Notes: a model not told the origin generated them from the letters alone. DNA of 64,000 nucleotides from Cyclobacteriaceae bacterium (GCA_028285445.1 JANQPQ010000056.1:186001-250000), one strand, 5' to 3'. Shown: positions 42,181 through 51,894, counted from the first letter of the stretch. Numbers and translations are program-made.

Positions 42181-43680
42181 CTAACGGTCCAACACCGCTT
42201 TTACCGCATCGTAGGCATTTACGAATCCGTGGCCGCTTTGGTAGTCGAAACCAGGGTCGCCAATATCTTGTGCTGTGCCTATAAGAATTTCTTTGATTTC
42301 CCAAGGTAGCAAATCGGGATTGGCAGAGAACATTAGTGATACTATGCCCGCCATGTGCGGACCAGCCAGTGAGTTGCCACTGGCCATATTGGTCAGTTTA
42401 CCCTCGGGGTCTACACAGGGTACTTGAAAGTTAATAGTGGCGAAATCTGGCTTATTGACCTTACCATCTTTATAGTGGTCAGTATCCCATTGCACGGGTC
42501 CCTGACTACTGAAGAATGGTCGCTGTCCGTCTTCCCCGACTCCGGCCACACCCAAAACTACATTCGGTATATCCTCAGGGTTTCTCATTTGCACTGGAAT
42601 CGGTGCAGCATTTGGCCCACCTGCAAAATTGCCAGCACCGGAAATAAATACCAATCCACATAAGGTTCCATGTTCCAGCACTTTGCGCCAGTGCGACCGG
42701 TACTCACCAAGGTTGGGTTGTGAAAAGCTCATACTATAGGTATCAGCACCTTGCTCTATAGCCCATTCTACTGCTTGTTCAATGTTTGACGCTCCAATAA
42801 CTGGCGCCCATTTGGCACCAGGTGCAATCCCGATCGCTTGCTTTGAACCGGCCTCAAATGTACCCACAATAATTGCAGCGCAAAGATTGCCATGAATGTT
42901 TGTGCCACGCCTGATAGCGGGCTCATTTAAGTTGGCTTTTCCCACATCAAAATGGTAGCCATGGTAATCATCAACATACCCGTTACCATCATCATCCAGG
43001 CCATTACCCGGTGTCTCACCCTGGTTTGTGTAGATGGTTTCCGCCAGCGGTGGAATATCTAGCTTAAAACCGCCATCATGAATCACGTTGAGGCTTCCTT
43101 CACCGGTGATACCAAACTCACTCCAAACTTCAGGAGCCCGGATCTTATCAATATTCCATGGGTATGATTCGATGCTATTAACATCGAAACGCGAAGGTGG
43201 AACGGATTTCAGAAACTCCGGCCCCATGTTAGTACCACTAGTTGTAGAGGGATTTCGTTTTTTGAACACTTGAGCTACACCATCCAACGCTTCTATGGCC
43301 TCGTAACCAGCTTGTGTAACGTAGCAACTGAAACCGTTGATAATCCAATGCTGTTTGACATCTGAAATCTGCCCGGCATCTTCAAGTTCATCAAGCTTAT
43401 TCTTTACCCTGTTAAATGACCGGTTACTCAATGTCTTCAATGATGCCATCACCTCAGTGCTTACCTCACTCCTTTTCCTGCCATTGAACTCACTCGTTTT
43501 CTTCAAAAATGAATCTCCGCTTTCCAGGTATTGATCCTCAAACCACACCACGATTGTCTGCGAACCAACCTGCTGATCAACGACCTCAGCTTGTACAGCT
43601 TTATTTCCCATTGGAGATTTTGAAGTGCAGAATACAATTAGGGTGCTGGTTAGAATAAATATTGAAGCCTTCATCAACAT
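42181..43680 (-). CDS. Subtilisin-family (S8) serine protease
   Basis: A 499-residue secreted protease. The leader has Cys in LIVFCTS, so it may be a lipoprotein. A propeptide-like region (about 35-150) is followed by the S8 domain: Asp in NVIHDGGF, the calcium-type loop GNGLDDDGNGYVDDYHGYHF, His in NIHGNLCAAI, oxyanion Asn in SGAGN and Ser in SGNSLAGPHMAG. All catalytic residues are in place, though the His motif differs from the usual HGTHVAG. It should act on proteins outside the cytoplasm. It is convergent with the DoxX gene. Confidence 0.92.
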   Translation of the reverse strand: MLMKASIFILTSTLIVFCTSKSPMGNKAVQAEVVDQQVGSQTIVVWFEDQYLESGDSFLKKTSEFNGRKRSEVSTEVMASLKTLSNRSFNRVKNKLDELEDAGQISDVKQHWIINGFSCYVTQAGYEAIEALDGVAQVFKKRNPSTTSGTNMGPEFLKSVPPSRFDVNSIESYPWNIDKIRAPEVWSEFGITGEGSLNVIHDGGFKLDIPPLAETIYTNQGETPGNGLDDDGNGYVDDYHGYHFDVGKANLNEPAIRRGTNIHGNLCAAIIVGTFEAGSKQAIGIAPGAKWAPVIGASNIEQAVEWAIEQGADTYSMSFSQPNLGEYRSHWRKVLEHGTLCGLVFISGAGNFAGGPNAAPIPVQMRNPEDIPNVVLGVAGVGEDGQRPFFSSQGPVQWDTDHYKDGKVNKPDFATINFQVPCVDPEGKLTNMASGNSLAGPHMAGIVSLMFSANPDLLPWEIKEILIGTAQDIGDPGFDYQSGHGFVNAYDAVKAVLDR

Positions 43681-43746
43681 AAAATAAATATAAAAGGTTT
43701 ACGAATTGCTCCAATTATAGGTTCCTGGAAGCCTGTTACTGAAAGA

Positions 43747-44598
43747 TTAAGCGGCCATCATACCTCCTACTTCCAAGGCCTCGGTCCGTTTTAACTTCGA
43801 CCTAATGATAAGCAAAACTGTAATTCCGTAAAGGAAATTAGATACACCAATTTCAAAACCGTGAGCAACACGTATAAATTCAGGCATATACTCGCTGGGT
43901 GGAATTAATGGAGCGATGCCTCCAATTATAGAAAATACAGACCCAACCAACAGTGCTTTGGTAAGGGTTGAATTGGAAAGGCTACGATCGATAAGAATAG
44001 CGATGGCTACAAAGACAAATCCACGAAACCCCATGTTGGTCATAAAAAAAACAGGCAGAGATGGGAGTTTGCCTTCATAGAATTCCGAGAAACCAGGAGT
44101 TAGGTTGTCGATCAAAACTCCGGCGACAATGTAAAAGAAGATGTACAAAAAATTGGCTGTTAATATCCTCAAGATCCAGCTTGCGCCCTTTCTTCTGGTG
44201 AAGTCTGGAAAAAGTATTTGCTCGTTACTAAATCCTCTAAAAATCCATACCAGCACAAAAGACCCAATGAAGGTATATGGAATGCCCACTAGCATGGACT
44301 TAACCATGATAGAGCGCTCCAACACATTGAATATGATGGCCTCAATTGCAATATTAAAATTTCCAATAATGAAAAAGATGGCGCAGGTAGCCAGGAATAG
44401 CCTGTAGGATGAATAGCGGCTATGGGTAATGTAGAAACCTAAAACGATGGCGATGAGAAAATTGGCCAGGAAATTCCATTTGAGTGTGCTGATGATAACA
44501 TCATCTCCGGCAAAGAAAGGTATTAAGCCAATTAAAACCGTCAGTGCCACGGCACTCAGCATTACTTGAAGCAGACGCCTAAGTATTATATTCATCAT
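43747..44598 (-). CDS. Multi-pass membrane protein paired with PadR
   Basis: A 283-residue protein with about eight membrane helices. No transport motif is recognised. Its ATG overlaps the PadR stop by 4 bases (ATGA type), so it is the regulated partner in a two-gene operon. PadR operons often encode a membrane protein or efflux pump induced by a toxic ligand, and that is the best guess here. Confidence 0.7.
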   Translation of the reverse strand: MMNIILRRLLQVMLSAVALTVLIGLIPFFAGDDVIISTLKWNFLANFLIAIVLGFYITHSRYSSYRLFLATCAIFFIIGNFNIAIEAIIFNVLERSIMVKSMLVGIPYTFIGSFVLVWIFRGFSNEQILFPDFTRRKGASWILRILTANFLYIFFYIVAGVLIDNLTPGFSEFYEGKLPSLPVFFMTNMGFRGFVFVAIAILIDRSLSNSTLTKALLVGSVFSIIGGIAPLIPPSEYMPEFIRVAHGFEIGVSNFLYGITVLLIIRSKLKRTEALEVGGMMAA

Positions 44599-45128
44599 GA
44601 TTCTGATTTAGACTTTATAGTTCTTAATGCGGATTTTATCCAGGAAAGCTGGGTTTTAAGGCTGGCCAGGCCGTACTCAAATGACAGCCGACCATGCAAG
44701 AGCAATTGCTCGGACTCTTCTGACCGATGATAAGCTTCCAATGATTTGAGGTAGGTCCGGGTAAGCTCCTCAAATGATTGCAGGAACAACACCTTTTCAT
44801 TCTCTGAAACCAGGTGGTCCATAAAGGCAAATTTTAGAATCAGAATATGAGATTCTTTGGCCACTGACTCAAGAGTTATAGTCTGGGTTAGCCATGCCTT
44901 CATTCGCGTCTTTCCCTTGCTGGTAATCTTTAATAAGCCGCTTCCCTTTTTCTTCTCGGTAACCAAGCCAAGTTTTCGAAGCTTATGCGTGGCCGGATAG
45001 ATTGTGCCTGGGCTGCTGCTGTAGTTACCCATAGCAGTAGACTTGAAAATCATTCTAATGGCATAGGCTGTTTTTGCTTCTGGCAGTAGCAGTCCCAAGA
45101 TAGCATAGTCAAGAGATGTAATTCTCAT
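44595..45128 (-). CDS. PadR-family transcription regulator
   Basis: A 177-residue winged-helix protein: the N-terminal PadR domain (about 1-85) opens with LDYAILGLLLPEAKTAYAIRMIFK and has SPGTIYPATHKLRKLGLV; a helical dimer domain (95-175) follows. PadR proteins repress their own operon. A perfect 17-bp inverted repeat lies three bases upstream of the ATG, the clear operator. The product is dimeric and cytoplasmic. Confidence 0.92.
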   Translation of the reverse strand: MRITSLDYAILGLLLPEAKTAYAIRMIFKSTAMGNYSSSPGTIYPATHKLRKLGLVTEKKKGSGLLKITSKGKTRMKAWLTQTITLESVAKESHILILKFAFMDHLVSENEKVLFLQSFEELTRTYLKSLEAYHRSEESEQLLLHGRLSFEYGLASLKTQLSWIKSALRTIKSKSES

Positions 45129-45130
45129 AT

Positions 45131-45170
45131 TAATACGATTCGTACTACGAATATAGTACGAATCGTATTA
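45131..45170. promoter_or_regulatory. PadR operator: perfect 17-bp inverted repeat
   Basis: TAATACGATTCGTACTA (45131-45147) and TAGTACGAATCGTATTA (45154-45170) are exact reverse complements around a 6-base spacer. Each arm contains its own smaller symmetry (TACGA/TCGTA). The site ends three bases upstream of the padR ATG, so bound protein would block the promoter or ribosome site. It is by far the longest perfect palindrome I saw in the window. Confidence 0.85.
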
Positions 45171-45275
45171 TAGTGCAAATTTCGCGTAGTAGAGTACCGA
45201 TTACTTGTTTCGAGAGAATACTCTTAGATATAATATATATTAGTGGTGAATGATAAACCTTGGGAATCACGCCAG

Positions 45276-45890
45276 ATGAAAACAATCGTCATTATAATAA
45301 TCCTTTCATCTGCCGCTCTGGAGATATTGGCTCAGGATAGGATACTAAACAACCTGGCTATCCAGGAGGACAGCACTTTTGGCTTAGACCAGCAAAAGGC
45401 CCTGGTGAATCGCCTTAATGACCTGGTAGAAAGTACGCAAGATTTCATCGTAGGAAATGAAGATAAAGTTGAACTGATGGCAATAGTTGGAAACTCCAAT
45501 AAGCCCATTAGCCTGCCTGATAAGGAATGGCCCGAGAACGTAACAACATCCATTAATATCATTCGGTCTAAGTTGGGTGCAATCACCTACTATGCTGAAT
45601 TTCCGACTAGTGAGTCGGGGGACTGGTTTATTGGTTACAGGTATTACTTTGATGAATCAAGTGGTGTCATTTTGGTGTTTCAAAGGGTTGCGAATTTCTT
45701 TAATAGTACGTGCCAATCCGGGTTGGCGAAAGAGCTTTCCACTTATTATTTCTCGACCACCGGGGAAATCTTAGCAAAATCATACTCTTTAGTCAACAAT
45801 GACGGAGAGGACCTAGCAAGCAAACTTTGCTTTTTCCCATACGATTACAAGTATGATGTCGTCAAATCCTCCGATGACATTCTGGATTAG
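45276..45890 (+). CDS. Secreted protein of unknown function
   Basis: The ATG at 45276 is chosen because it begins a clean signal peptide (MKTIVIIIILSSAALEILAQ); a GTG at 45243 would add eleven polar residues. The mature part (about 185 residues) has GDWFIGYRYYFDESSGVILVF and two Cys. No family is recognised. It is divergent from padR, and the operator lies in the shared region, so PadR may control it as well. Confidence 0.65.
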   Translation: MKTIVIIIILSSAALEILAQDRILNNLAIQEDSTFGLDQQKALVNRLNDLVESTQDFIVGNEDKVELMAIVGNSNKPISLPDKEWPENVTTSINIIRSKLGAITYYAEFPTSESGDWFIGYRYYFDESSGVILVFQRVANFFNSTCQSGLAKELSTYYFSTTGEILAKSYSLVNNDGEDLASKLCFFPYDYKYDVVKSSDDILD

Positions 45891-45913
45891 GCAACCCGGC
45901 TGGCTTAAAACGT

Positions 45914-45932
45914 TTTCAAGTTAATCTTGAAA
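45914..45932. terminator. Hairpin after the secreted-protein gene
   Basis: TTTCAAG (45914-45920) pairs with CTTGAAA (45926-45932) around TTAAT. It is 24 bases after the stop codon and could end transcription, but no T tract follows, so the call is weak. Confidence 0.35.
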
Positions 45933-46079
45933 TAATGGATGTAATCCAAGGCAGCAGACACATTGACACCGACATCTCGGGAATATTCTTTAAGGATACC
46001 GGCTGCATATGAACAATAGTGAGCTGGAACCTGTAGCGTTTGGTACTACAATTGTTTAGTACTCAAACACGCCACACTA

Positions 46080-46541
46080 ATGAAGATATCCTTCGATTTA
46101 GATGGCACTCTGATTCCTTCCGACAAAGACGAATTTGCAGTAGTTCCTAGAAACTACGTTCAAAAGATCTGTCGCATTGAGGAGTTGCGGTTTGATAGTC
46201 AGGAGCTATTCCGGCAATTACAACTAGCTGGTCACCAGGTTGGTATCTACACCACCTCCTATCGATCAAAATTAAGAATTCGATGCCATTTGCTGAGCTA
46301 CGGGATATGGGTCGATTTCATTATTAACGAAAAGCTAAATAGAAAAAGATTGGCCGAACTTGGTATATCAGCATCTAAATATGCCAAAGCCTTCGACATT
46401 GATCTTCATATTGATGACTCGCCAGGGGTAGCGAAAGAAGGCGAGCGACTAGAATTCAATACCATCATTATAAAAGGGGATCAAAGCAACTGGGCAGCGG
46501 AAATTATGAGGAAGGTAGCAGACAATCGCTTTCAGTGTTAA
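46080..46541 (+). CDS. HAD-superfamily hydrolase-like protein
   Basis: A 153-residue HAD fold: motif I FDLDGTL with both Asp residues (6-8), motif II Thr/Ser in IYTTSYRS, a Lys in NEKLNRKRL and motif IV IDDSPG. It lacks a cap domain and is close in layout to small phosphatases of unknown substrate. About 13 bases upstream, an imperfect palindrome (TTTGGTACT/AGTACTCAAA, 46039-46067) may be a promoter operator. Confidence 0.85.
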   Translation: MKISFDLDGTLIPSDKDEFAVVPRNYVQKICRIEELRFDSQELFRQLQLAGHQVGIYTTSYRSKLRIRCHLLSYGIWVDFIINEKLNRKRLAELGISASKYAKAFDIDLHIDDSPGVAKEGERLEFNTIIIKGDQSNWAAEIMRKVADNRFQC

Positions 46542-46610
46542 TAAGGAATCTGAATGGCAAGTATCGGAAGACCGGCTGTCTGACTAATTACATCTCGCTC
46601 CAAGTCACTC

Positions 46611-47315
46611 TCACCTCCTCCGCAATATGGCGAAGGTAATTACCCCTTGAATAGAGCAGTTCGATGAACTGAGTTCCCCGGACCCCGGTGAGAGGAACAA
46701 TGACCCATCCTGTTCAACCCTAACAGTATGCGGACCGGAGATCTCCAGTTGACATCCATTTTCAGTAGTTAACTCCAGCTTATGAAAATATCGTGAGAAA
46801 GTAAGCGACCCGGTTAGGTCGCCCTGATTTACATCAGTAATAGGTGGAAAACCAAGGGTTGATTCAAAGTCACCACCCACATTGGTGCCATTTTGCACAA
46901 GTGTATAGTAAACACTATCACCATCTTGCCCTCCTACCCAGGTTCCGGTAAGGTCTACTACTCTAAATTCTGCAGAACTCGATAATCCATCTGCTGTGGC
47001 GGTAATAGTAGCTTTGCCAACACTCTCTCCAATCATCAAGCCTGCAGCGGTAACTGCCAGGATACTGGGATCGCTGGAACTCCATGTTACCGCGCCAACT
47101 GGCACTTCTGCCCCCGCAGCATTTTCAGCCTTAACCTCGAGCTCAACTTCCTGTGCCAGTGAGACAATGTGCTCGTCTGGTAGCACATTTATAGCACTTA
47201 CTGTAAGATCTACCGAGTCCTCAGCGCAGGCTATCATCCCTAGTATTAACATACCCCAAAACCCGTTCCGTATATTCCTTACTTTGATGTTGGCGGTTGT
47301 ATCGTTCGATTCCAT
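46611..47315 (-). CDS. Lipoprotein with a bacterial Ig-like (BIG_2) domain
   Basis: A 234-residue lipoprotein; the leader is preceded by a polar head and ends in GMIAC. Residues 37-125 form an Ig-like domain (VTWSSSDPSILAVTAAGLMIGESVGKATITAT), followed by a beta-rich domain starting LTGTWVGGQDGD (about 128-230) resembling lipocalin-like secreted domains. It should be on the outer membrane and bind a ligand or another protein. Confidence 0.82.
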   Translation of the reverse strand: MESNDTTANIKVRNIRNGFWGMLILGMIACAEDSVDLTVSAINVLPDEHIVSLAQEVELEVKAENAAGAEVPVGAVTWSSSDPSILAVTAAGLMIGESVGKATITATADGLSSSAEFRVVDLTGTWVGGQDGDSVYYTLVQNGTNVGGDFESTLGFPPITDVNQGDLTGSLTFSRYFHKLELTTENGCQLEISGPHTVRVEQDGSLFLSPGSGELSSSNCSIQGVITFAILRRR

Positions 47316-47593
47316 GACATCTTCTAATTGGTATTAAACCTCGATTGGTATTTAACTGAAAATGTAATGGGTACCGGCCTTATTGGAGTTCTGTAGATGG
47401 ATTATAAGATTACATCTGGCCTGCTGTTATAGGTTTATAGTAATTTCTGGCATTTGCAGTTGTGTAAATACTTTGGCGCCATCAATATGACCCGGGGCCT
47501 TACATTATAGCATGTTGAATTGTTCGAAAAAATCTGCCTCCTCTCATGCCTCAGCGCATACATTCGTATATTTCCACATACAAATATTGAGTC

Positions 47594-48436
47594 ATGGCAA
47601 ACTTAGATTGGAAAACGGAAAAGGAATACGAAGAAATCACCTTTAAGAGCTTGAATGGTGTAGCTAGAATCGCTTTTAATAGACCCGAAAGTCGCAATGC
47701 ATTTACCCCCAAAACAGTAGATGAATTGTGGGAGGCTTTGGTTATTTGCCATGAAAGCCAGGAAATTGGTGTAGTACTAATTACCGGAGAAGGTCCTTCT
47801 CCCAAAGATGGCGGCTGGGCATTTTGTTCCGGCGGTGATCAACGGGTTAGGTCTACTACCGGGTACAAAGGACAGGACGGTGTCAATCGTTTCAACATCC
47901 TCGATGTGCAGCGGCAAATTCGTTTTATGAACAAGGTGGTAATTGCCGTGGTGCCAGGATGGGCTGTTGGTGGCGGGCACAGCCTGCATGTAGTATGTGA
48001 TCTGACGCTTGCCAGTAAAGAGCACGCTATCTTCAAGCAAACAGATGCTGACGTAGCCAGTTTCGACGGTGGCTTCGGCTCAGCTTATTTGGCCCGTCAG
48101 GTTGGACAGAAGCGAGCCCGGGAAATCTTCTTCCTGGGAGCTAATTATTCTGCTCAGGAAGCCTACGACATGGGCATGGTGAACAAAGTAGTTCCCCATG
48201 AAGAGCTGGAACAGGTGGCATACGATTGGGCCCAGGAAATCATGACCAAAAGCCCCACCGCTATTAAGATGCTGAAATTCGGCTTCAACCTAATAGACGA
48301 TGGATTAGTAGGCCAGCAAGTTTATGCAGGCGAAACTACTCGCCTGGCGTATGGAACTGATGAGGCAGTAGAAGGAAGAAATGCCTTCCTGGAAAAGAGA
48401 GAAAGAGATTTTTCGAAGTTTCCTAAGTTTCCTTAG
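47594..48436 (+). CDS. menB: 1,4-dihydroxy-2-naphthoyl-CoA synthase
   Basis: A 280-residue crotonase-fold enzyme of menaquinone synthesis that closes the ring of o-succinylbenzoyl-CoA in the cytoplasm. The MenB marks are present: FNRPESRNAFTPKTVDEL, FCSGGDQRVRSTTGY, the GWAVGGGHSLHVVCDLT oxyanion region and QTDADVASFDGG. Full length, no gap. The other men genes are not in the window, so menB stands alone here. Confidence 0.96.
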   Translation: MANLDWKTEKEYEEITFKSLNGVARIAFNRPESRNAFTPKTVDELWEALVICHESQEIGVVLITGEGPSPKDGGWAFCSGGDQRVRSTTGYKGQDGVNRFNILDVQRQIRFMNKVVIAVVPGWAVGGGHSLHVVCDLTLASKEHAIFKQTDADVASFDGGFGSAYLARQVGQKRAREIFFLGANYSAQEAYDMGMVNKVVPHEELEQVAYDWAQEIMTKSPTAIKMLKFGFNLIDDGLVGQQVYAGETTRLAYGTDEAVEGRNAFLEKRERDFSKFPKFP

Positions 48437-48477
48437 GTATTCCTACCATTTTAACTGCAACCCAAACTTACCCTTAA

Positions 48478-49482
48478 ATGAAACCCCTAAATCTGCTCTT
48501 CACCCTTGGCATTCTAGTCACAGGCTGCCAGGTCAATCCTGGGCAAGAATCTCCCCTTTTCGAGCACGACCTCACCGCAGGCCCTACCCCGTGGACTAGT
48601 GACACTTTCGAAACCACCGAGGAAGATTTCACTTTTGCCATAATTTCCGACCTGACTGGCGGCGAAAGGGAAAATATATACAGCACAGCTGTGGCCCAGC
48701 TAAACAGGCTCGACCCAACTTTTGTATTAAGTGTTGGCGACTTAATCGAAGGAGGAACCGAAGACACAGTGCAACTAAAAAAAGAATGGGACTGGTTTGA
48801 TCTAAGGTCATCCAAACTGAATATGCCATTCTTTCATCTTGGTGGCAATCATGACCTGACCAATCCAATCATGCGCAAATTCTGGAAAGAGCGATATGGT
48901 CCACGTTACTATCATTTTGTCTATAACAATGTTCTATTCCTGATGTTGGACTCGGAAGATTATGAAGAAGAGCGCATGTGGGAAATTTATGAAGCTCGGG
49001 AAGTTGCATTACAAATTATTCGGGGGGAGATAGAAGGGACCTTGGAGGAATCGGAATATGTGAAGATGCCAGAAAGTAAAATCGGTGGCATGAGCCAGAA
49101 CCAGCTCGACTACTTTAGGAACGTTCTGGAAAAGCACCCCAACGTGAAATGGACTTTCGTTCTGATGCACAAGCCACTTTGGATGCGAGAGGATGATAAA
49201 GGGCTTGGTAAGCTAGAAGCCCTTCTTGCCGACAGACCATACAACGTAATCAATGGGCATTTTCATTCATTCTCACATCGCGAAAGAAATGGCAATGGTT
49301 ATACTATGCTGGGAACAACAGGAGGCTCTCAAAATGCAGCCGACTCTATGGCATTTGATCATGTGACCCTGGTACGCATGGCTGAAAAGCCTGTAATCAC
49401 ACATATTAAGATGGAGGGTATTCTGGATGAGACTGGGAAGGTACCGTTAGTTTTGGATAGTTTGGTTATGGCAGGGCAATGA
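48478..49482 (+). CDS. Calcineurin-like metallophosphoesterase lipoprotein
   Basis: A 334-residue protein with a leader ending in LVTGC. The metal motifs are SDLTGG (in place of the usual DxH), SVGDLIEGG, GGNHDL, MHKPLW and INGHFHSF. The DLTGG form is usual in one subfamily with this long insert, so it is probably active on phosphate esters in the periplasm. It follows menB by 41 bases, but the jobs are unrelated. Confidence 0.88.
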   Translation: MKPLNLLFTLGILVTGCQVNPGQESPLFEHDLTAGPTPWTSDTFETTEEDFTFAIISDLTGGERENIYSTAVAQLNRLDPTFVLSVGDLIEGGTEDTVQLKKEWDWFDLRSSKLNMPFFHLGGNHDLTNPIMRKFWKERYGPRYYHFVYNNVLFLMLDSEDYEEERMWEIYEAREVALQIIRGEIEGTLEESEYVKMPESKIGGMSQNQLDYFRNVLEKHPNVKWTFVLMHKPLWMREDDKGLGKLEALLADRPYNVINGHFHSFSHRERNGNGYTMLGTTGGSQNAADSMAFDHVTLVRMAEKPVITHIKMEGILDETGKVPLVLDSLVMAGQ

Positions 49483-49507
49483 ACATCAATCAAAAAATAT
49501 CATCGAT

Positions 49508-50245
49508 ATGAAGCTATTGATTGCCATGTTCCTCACAATACTCATTTCGAATGCTTTCTGCCAACGTATTACGCAATCCCCGACATGGTTCAAGCTAGTT
49601 AAGGGTGAATACAAGCTAAAAAGCCTAAGCTCAGAATTTCAAGTTGCTCAGGAAATCACACCTCAACTCATAATCGAAGATATAACCGAAAACACAGCCT
49701 ACATTGTACCTGGCACAGTAGGCATATTGCTGTTTAACACAAAAGCACCAAATTCCATCAGCGATGTAGCAGGTAGGCTAACAAAGAACTCTTTAGTTAA
49801 AGTGCTTGAAATCGATTATCGTAATTCGTTTCAGCATCCTGATACGACTTGGAAATTCACACATGAAGTCTGGTACACGCTTTTGGTAAACGACCAGATT
49901 TACTATACAGATTTCAAAATTCACAATATACTTACGACTAGACATCTTAAGAAGCTAGATCAAGTCATTGCCTTAACTGCCCAACACACCGGATACGATA
50001 ATTATTATGATAACGGGTATCCTGAGTATTTTCACTTCCTCGCTTTTGAAAAAGAAGCCAACAAGCTTGTTCTGAAATTCGAAAGTCAGGAGCTGGATTT
50101 GGAGTGTAATTGTGAATTTTGGGAACCAAATTCCGAAACCCATGCATGGTCTATACTTGAAAATGGATCGCTTGTAGTAAAGCTCAATGGGTTCGAAGAC
50201 TCCTATTCCGGCCTCTGGGATGGTAAAGTCCTAATCGAAAAGTAG
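49508..50245 (+). CDS. Secreted protein of unknown function
   Basis: A 245-residue protein with a signal peptide (about 1-18). The mature part is beta-rich, with ENTAYIVPGTVGILLFN, WYTLLVNDQIYYTDFKIHN and CNCEFWEP. No family is recognised. It starts 25 bases after the phosphoesterase gene and may be in its operon. Confidence 0.65.
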   Translation: MKLLIAMFLTILISNAFCQRITQSPTWFKLVKGEYKLKSLSSEFQVAQEITPQLIIEDITENTAYIVPGTVGILLFNTKAPNSISDVAGRLTKNSLVKVLEIDYRNSFQHPDTTWKFTHEVWYTLLVNDQIYYTDFKIHNILTTRHLKKLDQVIALTAQHTGYDNYYDNGYPEYFHFLAFEKEANKLVLKFESQELDLECNCEFWEPNSETHAWSILENGSLVVKLNGFEDSYSGLWDGKVLIEK

Positions 50246-50253
50246 AAATCCTT

Positions 50254-50736
50254 TTGAAATGCTTCGGCACCATATTGATAATTTTTGGCTCAGTCCTGGC
50301 AATTTCGTGCCAGCAGAGCAATACTTTCTCATCTGAAGACAAGAAAGCAGTAGGCGATGCAGTTCGCCAAATCCTTCACGACTACTATGATGACATTCGC
50401 GAATCCGGACTAAAGGCTGAATTCAACTACCTGGACGACTCGGAGGATTTCTTCTGGACCCCTCCCGGTTACTCATCAGCCATCTCCTATGATTCTGTAG
50501 CCGCGGTAATCAATCAGAATGCGATCTTATTCCCCTCTGTTGACAACAGTTGGGAGACATTACAAGTAACACCTTTGTCTAAAGAACTAGCGGCTTACAC
50601 CGGTAGATTGCATTCTGTTGCAACAGACAGTTCCGGCCAGGTCTTTGAAACGAAGCTGGTAGAAACCGGGCTTCTCATTAAACGACAGGATGGCTGGAAG
50701 CTCTTAGGTGGGCAAACAACAGCATTATCGGAATAG
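50254..50736 (+). CDS. NTF2-like lipoprotein
   Basis: A 160-residue lipoprotein with a TTG start; the leader ends in LAISC. The DUF4440/SnoaL-type domain has an early helix (KKAVGDAVRQILHDYYDDIRESG), DSEDFFWTPPG and KRQDGWKLLGGQTT at the end. No catalytic residues can be named. Only five bases separate it from the WYL regulator that follows, which suggests one transcript. Confidence 0.75.
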   Translation: MKCFGTILIIFGSVLAISCQQSNTFSSEDKKAVGDAVRQILHDYYDDIRESGLKAEFNYLDDSEDFFWTPPGYSSAISYDSVAAVINQNAILFPSVDNSWETLQVTPLSKELAAYTGRLHSVATDSSGQVFETKLVETGLLIKRQDGWKLLGGQTTALSE

Positions 50737-50741
50737 AGGTG

Positions 50742-51449
50742 ATGGATAAAGAAAAACCCAGACTTGCCAGGCTAACCGCCATCATTACTCAATTGCAGTC
50801 TAAGCAAATTGTAACGGCACAACATCTTGCCGATCGGCATAATGTAAGCATCAGGACGATATACCGAGACATTCGGACGCTGGAGAAATCGGGCATACCC
50901 ATTATCGGTGAGGAAGGCAAGGGCTATTCTATCATGGAGGGATATCACCTCCCTCCTGTTCTTTTCACTGAAGATGAAGCCAATGCTTTGGTAACCATGG
51001 AGCAGCTTGCCATCAAAAACAAAGACCGGTCGCTTAGCGAAAATGTGTCTAGTGCCCTGGAGAAGATAAAGGCCATATTGCGCTATGCCCAGAAAGGAAA
51101 CGTAGATTTACTGGAAGACCGAATCTTATTTGGGGGCAATCACAATGAAGAGAAAACCAGTAACAACCTCATGCAGATCCAATCTGCCATAATCCATTTC
51201 CAGGTATTAAAAGTTGAATACCTTTCCTCAGAAAAGAAGAAAACAATTAGAGATATCGAGCCCTTTGCTGTCTACAGCATCAATGGAAATTTCCTGCTTA
51301 TTGCTTTCTGCCGATTGAGAAAAGACTTTAGAGCATTTAGAATTGACTTCTTCGAAAAGCTGGAGTTACTCTCTGAAACTTTTGCGCCTCACGATATGAC
51401 CTTTCAGAAATATTTTGAGAATTATGTGCAAAAGCAAGAACCTAGCTGA
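50742..51449 (+). CDS. HTH/WYL-domain transcription regulator (YafY type)
   Basis: A 235-residue regulator. The winged helix (about 8-65) has LADRHNVSIRTIYRDIRTLEKSGIP and GEEGKGYSI; the C-terminal WYL domain (about 140-225) carries the altered triad as FAVYSINGNFLLIAFCRLR. WYL proteins sense small ligands or nucleic acids. A GTG at 50739 is directly before the chosen ATG. The targets may be the DUF4345-like and VOC genes downstream. Confidence 0.9.
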   Translation: MDKEKPRLARLTAIITQLQSKQIVTAQHLADRHNVSIRTIYRDIRTLEKSGIPIIGEEGKGYSIMEGYHLPPVLFTEDEANALVTMEQLAIKNKDRSLSENVSSALEKIKAILRYAQKGNVDLLEDRILFGGNHNEEKTSNNLMQIQSAIIHFQVLKVEYLSSEKKKTIRDIEPFAVYSINGNFLLIAFCRLRKDFRAFRIDFFEKLELLSETFAPHDMTFQKYFENYVQKQEPS

Positions 51450-51507
51450 CACACCTCTGTCACAACCCCATACTAGTTTTGTTGGCATAATCTAAAAGCG
51501 ACACAAA

Positions 51508-51894
51508 ATGGAAATTTTCAAAATCGTAATTCTTGCCCTATCGGGTCTTTTGCTATTCTTTGTTGGCACCATGCGACTGAGCAACCCAGTTAAAACCTTT
51601 GCAAAAAGTTCCGGAATTAACCTTAGCAGTGAGGCCGATTTACTAAACGAAGTAAGGGGGCTAAGTTCAGTGCAATTATTTGGAGGAATAACAGTTTTAT
51701 TGGGCATAATTATTCCTGCCTTAACCCTTACATCATTTACCGTAGCAACTTTGATCTTTGTTGGATTCGCCATCGGCAGACTTATAAGCATAGGTGCAGA
51801 TGGCAAACCGAACAAACAACTAGTACAAGGATTGATATTTGAGCTGATTTTTGGAGCTCTAAACTTATTTTGCCTAATTGGCGCGCTGGGCTAG
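51508..51894 (+). CDS. DUF4345-like membrane protein
   Basis: A 128-residue protein with four membrane helices. GLSSVQLFGGITVLLG and GFAIGRLISIGADGKPN are typical of DUF4345. The family has no known function. A TAGTTTTG box at about 51474-51481 fits the Bacteroidota -7 promoter element TAnnTTTG and gives a short leader. Confidence 0.82.
   Translation: MEIFKIVILALSGLLLFFVGTMRLSNPVKTFAKSSGINLSSEADLLNEVRGLSSVQLFGGITVLLGIIIPALTLTSFTVATLIFVGFAIGRLISIGADGKPNKQLVQGLIFELIFGALNLFCLIGALG

Noticed and set aside
42181-43680. Loss of the catalytic His in the S8 protease
   Set aside because: The usual HGTHVAG reads HGNLCAA, but the His itself and the Asp, Asn and Ser are present, so inactivity is not supported.
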